DNA from: Cynocephalus volans
Lineage: Eukaryota > Chordata > Mammalia > Dermoptera > Cynocephalidae
Length of the DNA: 64,000 nt
Reading direction: 5' to 3'
Assembly: GCF_027409185.1 (NCBI RefSeq)
Contig: NC_084467.1
Coordinates: 88,172,501 to 88,236,500 of the forward strand
The notes beneath the pieces were generated by a model. That model ran no database searches. It was not told where the DNA came from and was given only the letters and a program-made list of their open reading frames with translations. Made by a program: the position numbers and the translations under genes. Numbering within the stretch: the first letter of the stretch is position 1; every line of letters begins with the position of its first letter. This document shows, one piece after another, positions 1-14,100 of the stretch.

Positions 1-1924
1 ACATACCATGACATTTATCCATTTTATGTGTATAGTGTAGTTCAGTGAGTTTTAGTAAGTTTTTACAGCTGTGGAATCATCACTATAATCCAGTTTTGGG
101 ATTTTTTTTGACAGAAGTAAGTTATTTTTCCATAGCCAAAGCTTTGAAATTAACAGTTTCTACCTGAGGCTTTGTGTATTAAAGGCATATTCTGGCAAAT
201 GACCACTTAGACCTTTTAGAAATAATATAGATGCAGATAAAAGGGGGGGAAGTGATCTTTGTGGTTCTCTTTTTGTCTGACCAGAAAGAAATGACCACCA
301 GGTAAGAATTGAGAAGTGATATGAAACACCTGTACTCTGATTTGACCTTTGCTCGTTGCTTTGCAAACATGAGCTCTGTAAATACCCTCAGAAATGTCAC
401 ACAGTGAGAACCATTGCCCCTTAACCCACACAAGTGCCAGAGCTCTGCTCAGACATGAGTCCTTCTGAGACCACAGTGAGGGCTGCTGTAACAAAATACC
501 ACCACAATCCAGTTTTAGAACATTTCCATCAGCCTAAGAGTTCCCTCAGGCCCATTTGAAATCCATCGCACTTCATCCTTGACCCCAAGCAACCAGCAAT
601 ATACTTTCTGTCTCTGTAGTTTTGCTTTTTCTAGAAGTTTCATGTACATGAAATAATACAAAATATAGTCTTTTGTAGCCAGCTTCTTTTACCTAGAATA
701 ATCATGTGAATTTCATCCATGTTGATACATGCTATCAATAGTTTGTTCCTTTTTATTGCTGTGTAGTATTCCATTGTGTGGGATATTCTACATTTTGTTT
801 ATCTATTCACCAGTTGATGGACAACTGGATTGATAGGTAGACATTTTAAAGTTTTAGAATTTTATCTGCTTGTTCAAATAATTGACCTTTGAAAATTGAG
901 TTGCTTTTCTTGAATAGTTATTAATAAACAGTTGCAAATAAGCATTTCTGTGAAGCTTAAGTCCTCCATCCAAAAGTCAAAAATGGCATAGAAACAGAAT
1001 AAAGCACAGGGTAGGGAGCAGAATCTCATGCACTTCCAACATTAATTTCTAATTATCTTCTGAAGAGTTTGTTTCTATCAGGTGTTATACGCTGTCACAT
1101 CTACTGCTAATTTGCAGGCCATTTGTCTGATAGGCCAGACATGTCTGGGGTTAACAGGTTTTCTCCACTTGTGCCTCTCTGTTTTAATCTTCATCTTCAC
1201 CAGGCTTGTATGGACTTCCTCAGAGTTTTAGAGATGTTCTCAGTACCTGATATCAGTGATCTCATTCTTCCTAACACTGGCACGTAAAAAGATTACCAAG
1301 TTCAGTTTTGTATCAGGGCTTAATTAACACTGTGCTGATGAGAAGAGACACCTCAAAGTCTTTAAATTTTATTTCAGCCAGCCCTAAATATGTATCAAGA
1401 TAAATGTTCATTTAATTTGAATTTTAGTATTGGAAAAATCACAATGAAATTAGAATTTCTTAGAGCAGTGGTTTTTAAGACTCCTTTCATTAGAGAGCAC
1501 TAGGGTTTGTGAAGGTGCCCTAAGGACTAGCATGACTGGTAGACAGGGAGGGGCATTTGGACAATGCTGCAGGCCCCCAATCCTTTCTCAACTAAAACAG
1601 GTTAGGTTTTTTTGTTTCTTTTTTTAAAATATGTTTTACCTATTAATTTTTCAGTAGGATTTAGTTGAACACAGGGCTTCAAGGCTTAAGAGAAATTTTG
1701 AAACCACTGTCCTGAGAGGCTATTACATATTTTTTAGGCAATAATCTAATTCTTTTCCTGCAAATGAAGAGAGTGTAAAAGTGGCACAGATAGGAGGTTG
1801 AAAGGGAGGGTGCAGTAGCAGGTCTGACTTAAATCACAATTATGAAAGGAGCTTGTAGTGTTGAAGTAAAGGAGTCAAGGTATCCTGAGCTAATCTTTTC
1901 CTATCTATCCTTAATTTGTTTCAG
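1..1924 (+). other. MFSD14A: MFSD14A intron (3' part)
   Basis: Intron sequence upstream of the first MFSD14A exon in the window. It ends in a pyrimidine-rich tract and an AG acceptor at 1923-1924. The one repeat I can point to is an L1 3'-end fragment on the minus strand around 530-850. I see no exon or RNA gene here; the short open frames do not resemble any protein I know. Confidence 0.8.
530..850 (-). repeat. L1 3'-end fragment
   Basis: The stretch around 700-850 reads like the reverse complement of the end of an L1 ORF2. It includes the familiar 'tgtagtattccattgtgt' block and a following target-like 'tctattcaccagttgatgg' block. It is diverged and 5'-truncated, so it is an old insertion. 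Borders are approximate. Confidence 0.65.
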
Positions 1925-2143
1925 GTTTCAGCAACATTTGCTGCAAGTTTAGTCACCAGCCCTGCAATTGGAGCTTACCTTGGACGAGTGTATGGGGACA
2001 GCTTAGTGGTGGTCCTAGCTACAGCAATAGCTTTGCTAGATATTTGTTTTATCCTTGTTGCTGTGCCAGAGTCGTTGCCTGAGAAGATGCGGCCAGCATC
2101 ATGGGGAGCACCCATTTCTTGGGAACAGGCTGACCCCTTTGCA
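1925..2143 (+). CDS. MFSD14A: MFSD14A coding exon, residues ~163-235
   Basis: Exon of 73 whole codons in phase 0, beginning VSATFAASLVTSP and ending EQADPFA. The acceptor is TTTCAG and the donor is GTAAGT. It covers helices 5 and 6 (SATFAASLVTSPAIGAYLG and the VVVLATAIALLDICFILVAV stretch) and the start of the central cytoplasmic loop (PESLPEKMRPASWG). The open frame continues at both ends into intron, so the splice sites set the borders. Confidence 0.96.
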
Positions 2144-5100
2144 GTAAGTTTATACTTTTTCCTTCTCTTTGGCAAAAAAATGAATGCGTGACTCATTGTA
2201 GCACTACTATTTTGTTATGGATGTCTCTTTGGGGAAAACATCTTGAAGATTTTTTTTTAACATTTTGAAATTCTTTTCAGAATAGTTTGGGGAGGATAAA
2301 CTAAAATACTTGTAGACAACTAGTGTCTATGTGTACACTGCCAAAAGGAATCTCTGCATATTCTTAAGAACAGTTCAAAGTTTTTGATGTAAAACCTTAT
2401 ATCAGTCTTTTTCTTGTTCTAGTCCTTAAAAAAAGTGGGCCAAGATTCCATAGTGCTGCTAATCTGCATTACGGTGTTTCTCTCCTACCTACCAGAGGCA
2501 GGCCAATATTCCAGCTTTTTTTTGTACCTCAGACAGGTAAAATTTTATACTACTATGGTGTATTTTTTCTTTCATTCTTTAGCTCCATAATAAAAATATT
2601 TAATTTTGAGAGAGCTTTGATTAGTAGAGATCTTTAAAAATAAATACCATTTTGTAAACAGCCCACCAGACTTTACCTCCTATTTACCATGGCTGATGTT
2701 CCTTATGCATTTCTTATGGGGTATTTTGTATATTAAGATTTCTGGCTTAGGCAAACAGAGATTCCCCCATGAATATAGGTGGTTTAAGTTTATTGCTTAT
2801 GGAGTTGATGGGATACTTTAACCCATTCACCTGCTCCAGTTTCTTTGTGATTTAGACCATATATATGTAGAGCCACTAGCCAAAATGAGAGAAGAAACCA
2901 GTTTTTTCTCCTTGATGCTAATCTTACTAGGCAGATATCAAGCCTTTATCAATACCTATAAAAAGCAGAAAACACTGCAGTATTTATTTGTAAAATGATT
3001 CTGAGTGCTTGATAGCTGTCTTAATTTAGTATATCCAACTTAAGGGACCTACCACATATAAGTAGGTGTGTTTAGCATGTTAAGACCCATATTTTTTCCA
3101 AGGAATTCTTTATTTATAAATGTTATATTTATTTTTTCTGACCCATTTAATGTTAATATAAAAGTAGTTTTATTAGTATGGTATTTGTTATGCTTTTTTA
3201 TTCATTAATGTTAATTTTTCTGGAAACCTTCTAGATAATGAAATTTTCACCAGAAAGTGTTGCAGCATTTATAGCAGTCCTTGGCATTCTTTCCATTATT
3301 GCACAGGTGAGTTTCTTTTTCAGTTGGGGTGATGTCATAGAGGGTGGCCCTGGTTGGACATCCCAATGGGACCTCCATAGAGTGATGGTATCTTGACGAA
3401 GTCATCAAAGTCAGGAGTGTGAGGTTTGTAGGTTCATAAATTTAATTTTGGTAGAGTAGCTAGTATGGATCAGATTTTTGGGACTGATACATATTAATAT
3501 ATAATACATAAACTAAAAAGCTAGTTTATTGATTTATACTAGGGTATTCACCTGTATGAAGTTCGATATTTTATTTCAGTCCTTGTTCTGCTATTGCTTC
3601 ACTCATTCAACAAGTATTTATTGAATATTTTCCATGTGTCAGGCTCTGGGCATATAGCAGTGAACTTAACTCCCTGCTGTTGCAGAGTTTACATTCTAAT
3701 CAGGTAAGGCAGAAAGTTAATAAATACATGAATATAAACATATCAGCTGTAATGAGAACTACTGAGCAAAGGGTAAGGGGGATATAGAGAGTGTCTAGGG
3801 ACAAAGTGTGGGTCAGGGGAAGGAGGCTGGGGAGGCCTTGCTGATACAAGGTGACATTTGAGCAGAGATCCAAAGGCATGAGGAAATGCTGTGTGGGACT
3901 ATCTGGAAGAAGTGAATTCTAAGGAGTCTGAACAAAATAAAACCCTGAGGAGAGGCTGTACCTGGCATGTTTAAGAAACAGTGATGGGGCCAGTATGGCT
4001 TTAGTGGAGTAAACAAGGAAGGGAGTGTTAGGAAATGAAGTCCAAGTGGTAGCAAGGGACCAGATCACGTGGCACCTTGTAGGTCATCATGAGACTTGAG
4101 TAAGATAGGAGCCTTTGAAGGGTTTGAGAGCAGAGGAATGACATTAAATATGTATCTAGAAGCCCAGTTGGTAAACAGTGGTTGTTTGATAAATAAGATA
4201 TTAATCAGCACGTGAATTTGGATTTTATTAGGAGATGTTTCATCCTGGCCTCCAAACTATCTCTGCTCTGCAGTGAAATATTGTTCTTCTCCAGTGTTCA
4301 CAATTCTCTCACACAGGATCTTTCTTCTTTCTGTGAAAAAAACTGCACCCCTTTTTTTCTGTTTGGCTTTGCTTTCTCCAAACTCTCTGCAGATGATCTT
4401 CTCAAAGTTAACACGTTTTCCCACCTTAGATCCAGTCTGCTAGCCTGCAACTTTCTTTGTTTTATTCTACTTTTAAGAAAATGGAAAGTTAGGGTCCTTT
4501 TAATTGGACTCTTGGATGGTTCACAGTCTCTTGGGTAGGATTCCTTCTACATATATCATTTATGAATTTCTGGTGGGTTTGGAGATAAACTTCAAATTTA
4601 AATTTAAATTTTATAATATAAGAGGACTTCAAAAAGTTTATGGAAAGATTTGTATTATCTTTTTTTTTTTTTTAAAGATGACTGGTAAGGGGATAAGGGG
4701 ATCTGAACCCGTGGCCTTGGTGTTATCAGCACCACACTCTCCCAAGTGAGCCACAGGCCAGCCGCTGTGTATTATCTTTTAATTCTGTTTTTCCATGAAC
4801 TTTTTGAAGTACCTTTGTATATCTCCCTTGTACCCTGTAGGGTACACATACACATGGCATTGATTATTAGTATTATTTCTGACTTCAGTTTTATCCTGAA
4901 AATCCTCCATCTGGAAAAACATTGAATTTAAATATTTTTTCGTGGCCATCAGAAAAGTGTTCTTCATTCAGCTTTGGAGAAAAATATATTGTAGCTTATA
5001 TATAAAAATACCTTTTTTGAAAAATACACAAAAACACCTTTTTGATGTATAACACAAAGGAAGAAGTACAGATAGCAAAGGCAGAGTTTGATGAATTGTC

Positions 5101-8100
5101 AAAGGTTAACGTGAGCTTGCAATTGTGGGATAAATCCATCCTGGTCATGATTACTTTTTTTCATATATTGCTAACATTAGATTTGCTAATACTTTGTTTA
5201 ATATTTAGATTAAGAGAACAGACTAACGTTTACTGTAACGACACTTAACACATTGAGAACAGTAAGGTCTTAAGTTTCCTTTCCTACTTGACTGATGGTG
5301 GAAGCTGTATGTAACTAATGAACTCGGGTAGTAACACTGCAGACTGAGTGATGAGTTGGAGGTGCTTCGGAAGGAATTTTTCCTCTGTTCAGATGACACC
5401 TAGCATGAGGGATACAAGATGAAAAACAGTCTCTGAGAGTGCAGAATCTGGTGGGGCAGATATGTAAATAATGGAGAAAGGTGTGGTTGGGTTTATATTG
5501 TAAAGATCACTGAAGCAAGCAGAATCCTAAGGGAGTGAGGCTGGAAAGGGAGCATTGCTAGTACAGCATATTCAGACATGCACAGTCTACAGGAATAAGG
5601 TCTTTAAATTATCATTTAGCTTTTGGTGCCTACATAAAAGCACAATTGAAATGAAAAATCATGTTAAAAACAATGAAAAATTAGTTGGACTTTAAAAACA
5701 GACGTGTAATCTGCTTGTAAATATTGATAATTACATTTGTATGTCATTATATGAACTGCTAAAATATTACATATCTATCCCTAAAAGTAGAAGATTGATT
5801 TTATATTCTCATTTATGCAAGTATACAATTGAGAATTTGTTCTCTGTTGACTGCCCAAGTCAGTGAAAGACCAGCGTCTTTCTCCCTCCTCTCCAGCAGC
5901 ACAGAGCTTCTTCTAGCTCCCTATTTATGCTTGTTTGTTTGTTTCATTTCTTACCCATGTTCCTTTGTTCCTGCTATACTTTCTGCCTCCCTTTGCTCCA
6001 CCCTAAGTATCCCTTCTCTGGGTTCCCATACTAACTTAAGCATATCTCTGTCATTGTACAGAATACACTGTAGCGTAGATTTTACCTCTTCGATTATTTT
6101 TGCCTCAGCAGTTTGTGAGCTCTAGTAGAGCTCAGAGTAGATGGAGAGATCAGGATTCTGTCATCTTGTCATCCTAGTCCCCTGCACTGCTTGCAGCCTA
6201 GCAGGTGCTGTATTAAATGTCACTGGTTTTTTTCCACAGTGGTTTGAAAACTTTAAAAGTTAGTAGTAAGTGGGCTCAGCTCAGTTGGTTAGAGCACCAA
6301 CTGAGTGTAATAACACCAAAGTCAAGAGTTCAGATGCCTGTACTGGTCGGCCACCAAAAAATGTTGGTAGAAAGCGTTAAAAATCAGGAGGTATTATGTG
6401 AAATTATGGATATGTAGCTTCTTCCCAAAAATGATTAGGTTAAGTGATACTGGATAGACCTCCCTTCTAGCAGGAGACACGTAGTTGCTGTCCCCTTTTC
6501 TCTCTGGTTGCCATAGGCCTGATCATTCCCTTGGCACCAGTAGAGTTCCTAACACATGCACTAAGCTCTGGACATGGATGTAGTTCTACACATTTCTCTT
6601 CCTCGCTGTTCTCATATCTCGTCCTCTATATGCTGGTTACTCCCAAATTTATACCTCCACGCCAAGCCCTGAGCTCCTGTTTGTCATATCTGCTGGGCAT
6701 CTCAACCTTAAAATGGCCAAAACTAAAATCTGGATTTCGTCCCTACCTCTGCCCATGCTCCTCATCTAATTCAGTGGTTATCACCACCTCCTGGTTGTTT
6801 GGGCCAGAAATCTCAACATCACTCGCAATTTCTTTCTTTCTTTTTACTCCACGTCCAGTCTATCAAATGATGCTTCCCGTCACCTCTATCCCCAACATAT
6901 ATGCTGAATTGGAGCATTTCTCATGCTTTCCATTACTAGGAACCCAGTCTAAGCTGTGGCAGTAGTAGTCTCCATCTGGTCTCTCTGCTTCTATTCTTGC
7001 CTTCCTACAGCTCATTCTCCACTTGGCAGAATAATTTTTGTAAAAGAGAAATTTAATCACTTCTCTTTCCTGTTTAAAACTCACTTTTCATTGTAATCAT
7101 AATAAATCTAGACTGTTGACATGACCTCCTTTTCCTTCACTTTCCCCATTGTCGTGTGTATTCCAGTCCAGGGCCTTTGCACTTGCCTTTACCCTTGCTT
7201 GGAGTGCTCTCTTCCCCTAGATTTTCACATAGCTCTGTCTTCCTCCTTATTCAGCTTTCACCTCAGATGTCACCTCAGAAAGGCCTTCCCCGGCCATCCT
7301 GGTTCAAGCAGTATCTCCTCACAGTATTTTATTTTCTTCAAAGTAGCTACAACTTGGAATTATCTTACTTGTCAAATAAGTATGCTCATGTTTGTCTTCC
7401 CTCCACTAGAAGGCAGTCTGTGTGCTGCCAGGTACTTTGACTTATTCACCATTGTGTCTTCAGACCTAGAATAAGAGTTAGGCTTAGTAGGAACTTGGCA
7501 AATATTTGTTGACTGACTGACAAAACTGATGTCAGTGTTAACTGTTAACCACTATGTCATCTTCATTAAGTCATTTAACCTTTGGCACTCATTTCTCTCA
7601 TCTTTAAAATGAGAGTTGTATTAAATTAAGGGACGCCAAATTTTTTTTTCTGTCTAGTACACTGTATATATTAACTAATTTGTTCCATTATTATTATTGA
7701 CAAGAATATTGAGACATATTTAAAATCATGCATGCTTTCCATAAACACCAATTAAGAACTTAGTGGTTGCTGGGGATACAAAGGTAAATAAGAGAAAAGT
7801 CTGTGCCCTTGAGAAGAAAATCAATATCCTCAGAATGTCATGTGATAAGTACCAGTGTGTCCTTTAGTTCTATGGGTCACAAAATAGGATGTGGGGGAAG
7901 GGGTCTGAAAGAAGGTTCACACAGCAGTGGGCCTGCTATAGTAACTCTATACAGGATGTTACAAGATTGATATTTCTGAATTCTGTTTCCAATTTTGATG
8001 AGATGGCCTTAAGAAAATATATTCACCTTTTTGTTCTAGTTAGCAAGCCTGTAAAATGGAAATGGGGCTAGTAATGCACTCTGAGACATTTTTACTGTAT

Positions 8101-11100
8101 TAGTATTTATTTGAGAATAGCTTCCCACAGAGGGAATAATCCTGATTTCTGTAAATAAATACTTATGACTAGCTGGGTTGGATGAAGGGCTGAGTTGACT
8201 GCATTTTATCAGCATTTTTTGGTAATGCTCATGATCTGTGCTTGAGAAGTGTCAGCTTCCTTAGAATAGCATTCCTGAAAGAATACGTGCCTTTTGGCCA
8301 GTTCAACCCCTTCCCACTGAGCTGCGGCTTGCTGGTCAGCGTTCTTCAGATTTCTGCCTCCTGGCTGAAGTAGCAGGTATTTCATCATAGGTGAATCTCT
8401 ATTTTTCAACAGCAGTTCTTCATCTTAGGTTGAATTTAGTAATGACCCTGTGAATTCCTACTGCCATAAAAGGAATCATAGCTTTTTAGACGAAAGTACT
8501 ACATTTGGGCATATGATGAAAGTATTACATTTTGGGGATATTCTTGAAAGTAGTTTCCCAAAAGTTATTCAACTTTGCTTTATGGTTCCTCATCCCCCGC
8601 CCCGGACAATTTGATGCTACAGAGTTTTGGGTATATTCGGTTTTCTTTTTTCATAATAAATTGGAGCCAGTATCAGATATATTCCACAAATCAAAAAAGA
8701 GAGAGATTAATATCCTAATCATTTCTAATCTTTTGGTTATTTTTATAATATTGACCACTGGCCCCCAACCACAAGTCACGGGAAACATGTTGTTTGCTAC
8801 ATTAGAAGGAAGTAACAAGATCATACATGTTGCATTTGATTGGAAGTAATAAAAATTGAAAATACTTAGCATACCAGTCAGACTGAAAAATACTGGCTTG
8901 AGAGTGAAAGAGTAACCAAATGTTTCTTTTAGCTGACTTGAAGTTTTTCTTGTCTAACTGCTAGCTGTAGGTGTGTTCCCTTTTGTGGCTATGGTTGCTG
9001 AAGAATATAATTCTATAAGATAGCTAATTGAGCCTTATGAATTCAACTTTATGCTCACATGACTTAAATGAAAGTCTTAGAGAAGAAAGCTATAAGTCCT
9101 GTTGTTCAAAAATCCTTAAAAGAATCATTTGCTTTTCACTGGCATATTTCTTATAATTGTGTTTTACAGTGTCAGCCAGTCATAAAATAGTGATTTCCTC
9201 AATTGTTTTCACTTCTTTTTTATGAACATACTACCTATCTTATGTGCTATATTTAAAATTTTAGTTAGAATAGCAAAAAATATATATTTTTCTAAATTTT
9301 TTTTTTTAATTTTTATTAAATCATAATTGATTATGCTTATTTTGGGGGTTCAATGTTGAGATATGTTGATCAAATTAATATTACTAGCATATATATTGTT
9401 ACAAATCGTACTTATTCTTTATGCCTCTTGTCCAGTTTATCACCATCCCCTCTCTTTCCCCCCTCCCCCCTCTAATTACCCTAAATTTCTTTCCTCCTTC
9501 TGAAAGAGTAATGGTTACTCTGGGTTACTCTGTTGCTTTGTTGCTAGATGATCTGTCCAATGCTGAGAGGTATGTTCAGGTCCCCTAATGTCATAGAGAA
9601 GATGCTTCTGTCACACTGGAATGGGCTTTGTGGAGAGAGACATCCTCTTCTTTTCTTTGGTCTCTGCTGGTGACTCTCTTTGTGTCAATGCTCTCCGGTG
9701 GCTGGCTGACCATCTGCATGTTGGTTGTGGCATCTAGCCACTTTTGTGGCAGCCATGGTTATTGTGGTGGCTGTGGTGTGCCACCCACATGGAAGTGATG
9801 TTTTTGTCATGCTCCTTGGTGCTGGCAGTGTGCCTGGTTGTGGGAGGGGGGATCCAGTCCCTGACTCTAGACCTCAGGTCCCTGGGCGGGCCCCAAGGCA
9901 CTGGCGGTGTGCCTGGGCTGGAACTAATTTTTTGTCCTTTGCTTACTTCTAAACTGTGGGAACTTCCTGTGGAGGACCAGTACTTGAGCTTTGTGGTTGA
10001 GCTAAATTTTTGCTTTGCTGCTGATTCCCTAGGGAAGGCTTTTTGTGCAGCTCAGGGGTTAACGGTTGACTTTATAGGTACTTCCAGCTCTCCAGAGACC
10101 CGGTGCCCCTGAGTTGTGTAGAAACTCTGATCTGGGCCTGAGTTTTTTCATCAAAATGCACCCCATGCAATTTTATATTCCTGACCAGTCTGCTCTGAAT
10201 GATCCTATGCTGATTGTGGGGCAGATCAGCTGTCCTTGCTGTGCCCCAGTGATCCCCCAGTGGGCCCATCTCCCCCACCACCTGTGCTGCAAACACTTCC
10301 CATGGGGTGGGCCGTGCACTAGTCCCTTGCAGTGACTCACTGGCCTGTGAGTGGCTCGTTTCTTTCAATTGTTGTGGCTCCTCGCTCCTATGTCAACAGG
10401 AACCCTATTAGTGGTCTTGCTGTCCTGGGGCCATCAGGCCCGCTTCTCCCCTGCCACCTCCAAGCAGCTCCATCCAAAAGGCACAGCTGCAGCTTTCTGC
10501 CGGCTCCTGCTCAGTGCACTCAGCAGCTCCAGCCTTAAAGCAGCCACAGCACTAAATGGTCAGAGTGGTTTTTTTCTTTCTCTCATCGTGGCTTCCCCTG
10601 CCTTCATGCATTCCACAGGTCTCTCTTCCTCTTCCCTTGAGCTCAAGCAGCCCCATCTTGGCTGTTGGTGCTTTCTTATAGTTGTAAATTGGTTGATTTG
10701 TGGGAAAGCGTGATGCTGGGAACTGTCTATTCTGCCATCTTAACTGGAAGCTCTCACAAAAAATACTTTCTAATGTCCCCAAATCATTGCAGAATTTCTG
10801 TTAACTTTGAAAGAAAAGGAGACACAAGAAAACTTATCCGCTCATAATATTGTTCATTAAATGCTTACTGTGTCCCAGGCACAATGCTAAGCACTTTATT
10901 TAGTATATCTCATGTAATTCATATGGGAAGGTTTTGAAACAGGTGCTATTATCCCCATTTTATAAGAGAAAGATATTGAGGCTGAGAGTGAAGTGACTTG
11001 CCCAGGGTCACATAGTTCAAGCCAAGATTATGATCCAGGCTTTTTTTTCCTCAAAGTCTATGCTCTTAATTACAGTAGTTTCCCCTTATCCGCAGTTTCA

Positions 11101-14100
11101 GTTACTCGCAGTCAACTGTGGTTCAAAAATATTAAATGGAAAATTCCAGAAATAAACAAGTTTTAAATTGCATGCTATTCTGAGTAGTATAATGAAATCT
11201 TGTACCATCCTGCTTCATCCTGCCCAGGATGTGAATCATCCCTTGGTCTAGCACATACATGCGGTCTATACTACCCACACCTAATCGCTTAGTAGATATC
11301 TCAGTTATGAGATAGACTGTCATGGTATCACAGCGCTTATGTTCAAGTAACCCTTATTTTACTGAACAGTGGCCCCAAAGCACAAGAGTAGTGATGCTGG
11401 CAATTCAGATATGCCAAAGAGAAGTCAGAAAATGCTTCCTTTAACTAAAAAAGTGAAAGTTCTCAACTTCATAAGAAAAGAAAAAAATTCATATGCTGAA
11501 GTTGCTAAGATCTATGGGAAGAATGAATCTTCTATCAGTGAAATTGGGAGGAAGGAGAAAGAGATTTATGCATAGTATATACAGGGTCTAGTACTATTTG
11601 TGATCTCAGGCATCCCCTGGGGGTCTTGGAACGTATCCCCTGAGAATAAGGGGGAACTACTGTATTATACTATACTTCTCTCAAATTATACTTTTTATCT
11701 GATTTACTGTTTATAAAAGCATCCTGGTTTCAGCAAGAGATAAATTTAGGTAAAGAATATATGGGTAATCGTTGTACTATGTGAAGTGTTTTTTGTTGTT
11801 GGGGGAGTAAGCATTTTGGACTGACATGGCCCTATCAAAACTTCTTTAAAACTGTTACATGACAGGGATCTCCAAATTAGTTAGAACCTTTTGACCCTAC
11901 TGTTTGCAACTTCTGGTTTAAGTAGTCCTCAGTAGAAATGTACTGAACAGAAAGTTTTATCTCTCAGTTTTCTAACTCTTTGTCTGAATCTGCATCTGCT
12001 GGATTAATGCATCCTGGAGTAATGATCTCAGATATACTCAGGGCAATTGTTGCAGAAAAGCCAAATTGTAGAAAAGTGGTAATAGTCTTTTTATATTATA
12101 GATTGAGAGAAGTCACCAATAAAGTGTTTAAAAACTTTATTCTGATAAACCATTTTTTTTTTCAGACCATAGTCTTGAGTTTACTTATGAGGTCAATTGG
12201 AAATAAGAACACCATTTTATTGGGTCTGGGATTTCAAATATTACAGCTGGCATGGTATGGCTTTGGTTCAGAACCTTGGTAGGTATAAATATTTTAATGT
12301 TAATTTTCTTAATTTTGGTGTTTGCCTTGCTTTTATTTGCTTCTCATGATATAGACTTTACTCTGTCTCCTGCTATGCTTTTTTCTTTCAAAGTGTATAT
12401 AATACAAATCTATCACTTTTATATTTATATATTCTCCTAGAATGGCTTGATAGAAAGGTGACATTTTATAGCTAAGTGACAGGCTGAATTTTTGAATGAG
12501 ATTATAGAACTTTTGAATCACTAAGGAGCATTTAATCTAGATCAGTTTGTGAGTGGGAAAAAGCATGTAATTCCATAGCAGCAAGGCCCTGAAAGTTTAG
12601 TAGTATTTACCTTTTTTGTCTTTCTGGTTAGGAAAAAAAAAATTGTGCGAAAACCAGTGATCATTACTAATGGCAAACCAGAAGTGAAAAAAGTCCAGTT
12701 GTTTTGGTCCCAGCTTCATGCTCTGTCTTAGCTTTTGTTGACAGTCTGAGAGCTGATAGCAATAGTGATGCTGATGTCAGGCTGCCCACATATACCCTTG
12801 TGCTCAGGTATTATGGGGCTGAACTCTACAGTTTGCACTAATGTTTCAGACAGCTGACCACTTCATCTCTGTTTGGACTTAGTATATGAGTAAGCATCAG
12901 GAGTGGGTTTGAATGATTTGTTTTCCAGTTTTACAAAGAGGTGCTCACAATTTAAATTATCTAAATCATTTCTTTTAAACATTAAGCCAGGAGCATCCAA
13001 ATTACTTATTCTTTACAACTTAAGGATTAGACCAAATCAGTGATATCACACTGAAAAGTCTGTGGGAACTTTGCCGGATTACTTACTGGCTTCACATGTT
13101 TGGAAATATTTGATGTTATTTCTTTATCTGATTATATATTATCCTCCACATAACCTCTTAATTTCCTACAGGAGTAATATCCAACACATTTTAAAGTTTG
13201 GAACATGATATTCCAATTTTATATTAAAACCTCACACCATTCTTTTGAATAAATGGTTGTGTTTCTAATTTCTAGAAAAGAAAATAGGGTTAGACTTTTA
13301 AGTGGCTTACCCAGTCACTTAGTAAGGAAGGAACAGAGCAAGTACAGTTCTCCTTTTCTCTGTACCATAGCCATTTCACAGTAAGAGTTACTTGATTTTA
13401 AGTGTGTAGTTCGACTTTGACAGGTACAGTGGAGAAGAATTTACTATTTCATTTTACTGCTTTGATTATAGGATGATGTGGGCTGCTGGGGCCGTAGCAG
13501 CCATGTCTAGCATTACCTTTCCAGCTGTCAGTGCCCTTGTTTCACGAACTGCTGATGCTGATCAACAGGGTGAGTTGATAGAAACCAATGATAAGTATTT
13601 AAAAGCACAGAATATTCTAATTCTGTGTCATCGTCATAGTCCCCCCTCCCCCCACCAAGCATAAGTGTATCTTCAGGGTAGGGAATTTTCAAATTGCTTT
13701 CAGTGTAAACAGGAAAAGCAGATTCGAGGATAGTATTCTTAGGTGGATATGCTCATCTATTCCTCTGTCTCTCACTTTGAATGTGTGGCCCTATTTGTTC
13801 TTTTGCTAGAAAATTTAGTGATGAATTTATATTTACTAAATGTTTATTGTTTGCTATGTTGTTCTAGACACCTTTGGATATATTCATAGCCCTTTATTAA
13901 AATCATGGTTTCAATTATCTAAAGACATATAGTAAAAACATATCTTTATTGTCTTATACTTTTGTGGTAGGAACATTTAATTCTTGGATTGTTAACAAAT
14001 GAATAGTTCTTTGAAAAGCATCCTTAGTCGTAAGGAAAAAAGGGAGTGTTGCAGAAGAGCGGCAATGGTCACTTGGTTGGTAAATGAGGAAGGAAAGGCC

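Larger units (their letters stand above)
3307..12165 (+). other. MFSD14A: MFSD14A 8.9-kb intron filled with repeats
   Basis: Intron between the exons ending at 3306 and starting at 12166. It holds a minus-strand L2 (3.6-4.15 kb), a palindromic DNA element split by a CYN SINE (4.6-4.82 kb), a further CYN copy (6.27 kb) and a plus-strand L2 (6.5-7.5 kb). It also holds an internally deleted minus-strand L1 (9.3-10.76 kb), a MIR (10.85-11.04 kb) and a Tigger fossil (11.07-11.66 kb). The segments 5.0-6.2, 7.6-9.2 and 11.7-12.1 kb hold nothing I recognise. Confidence 0.85.

Noticed and set aside
6531..6965. 144-codon open frame
   Set aside because: Lies inside an L2 copy and resembles no protein; an opposite-strand frame overlaps it.
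9725..10713. Cluster of overlapping open frames on both strands
   Set aside because: GC-rich L1 5' region; the same frames partly recur in the copy at 28.4-29.1 kb, as expected of a repeat.
13473..13664. Independent small protein starting at ATG 13473
   Set aside because: It is an internal MFSD14A exon; the ATG codes an internal Met after the split Trp codon, and the frame past 13,569 is intron.
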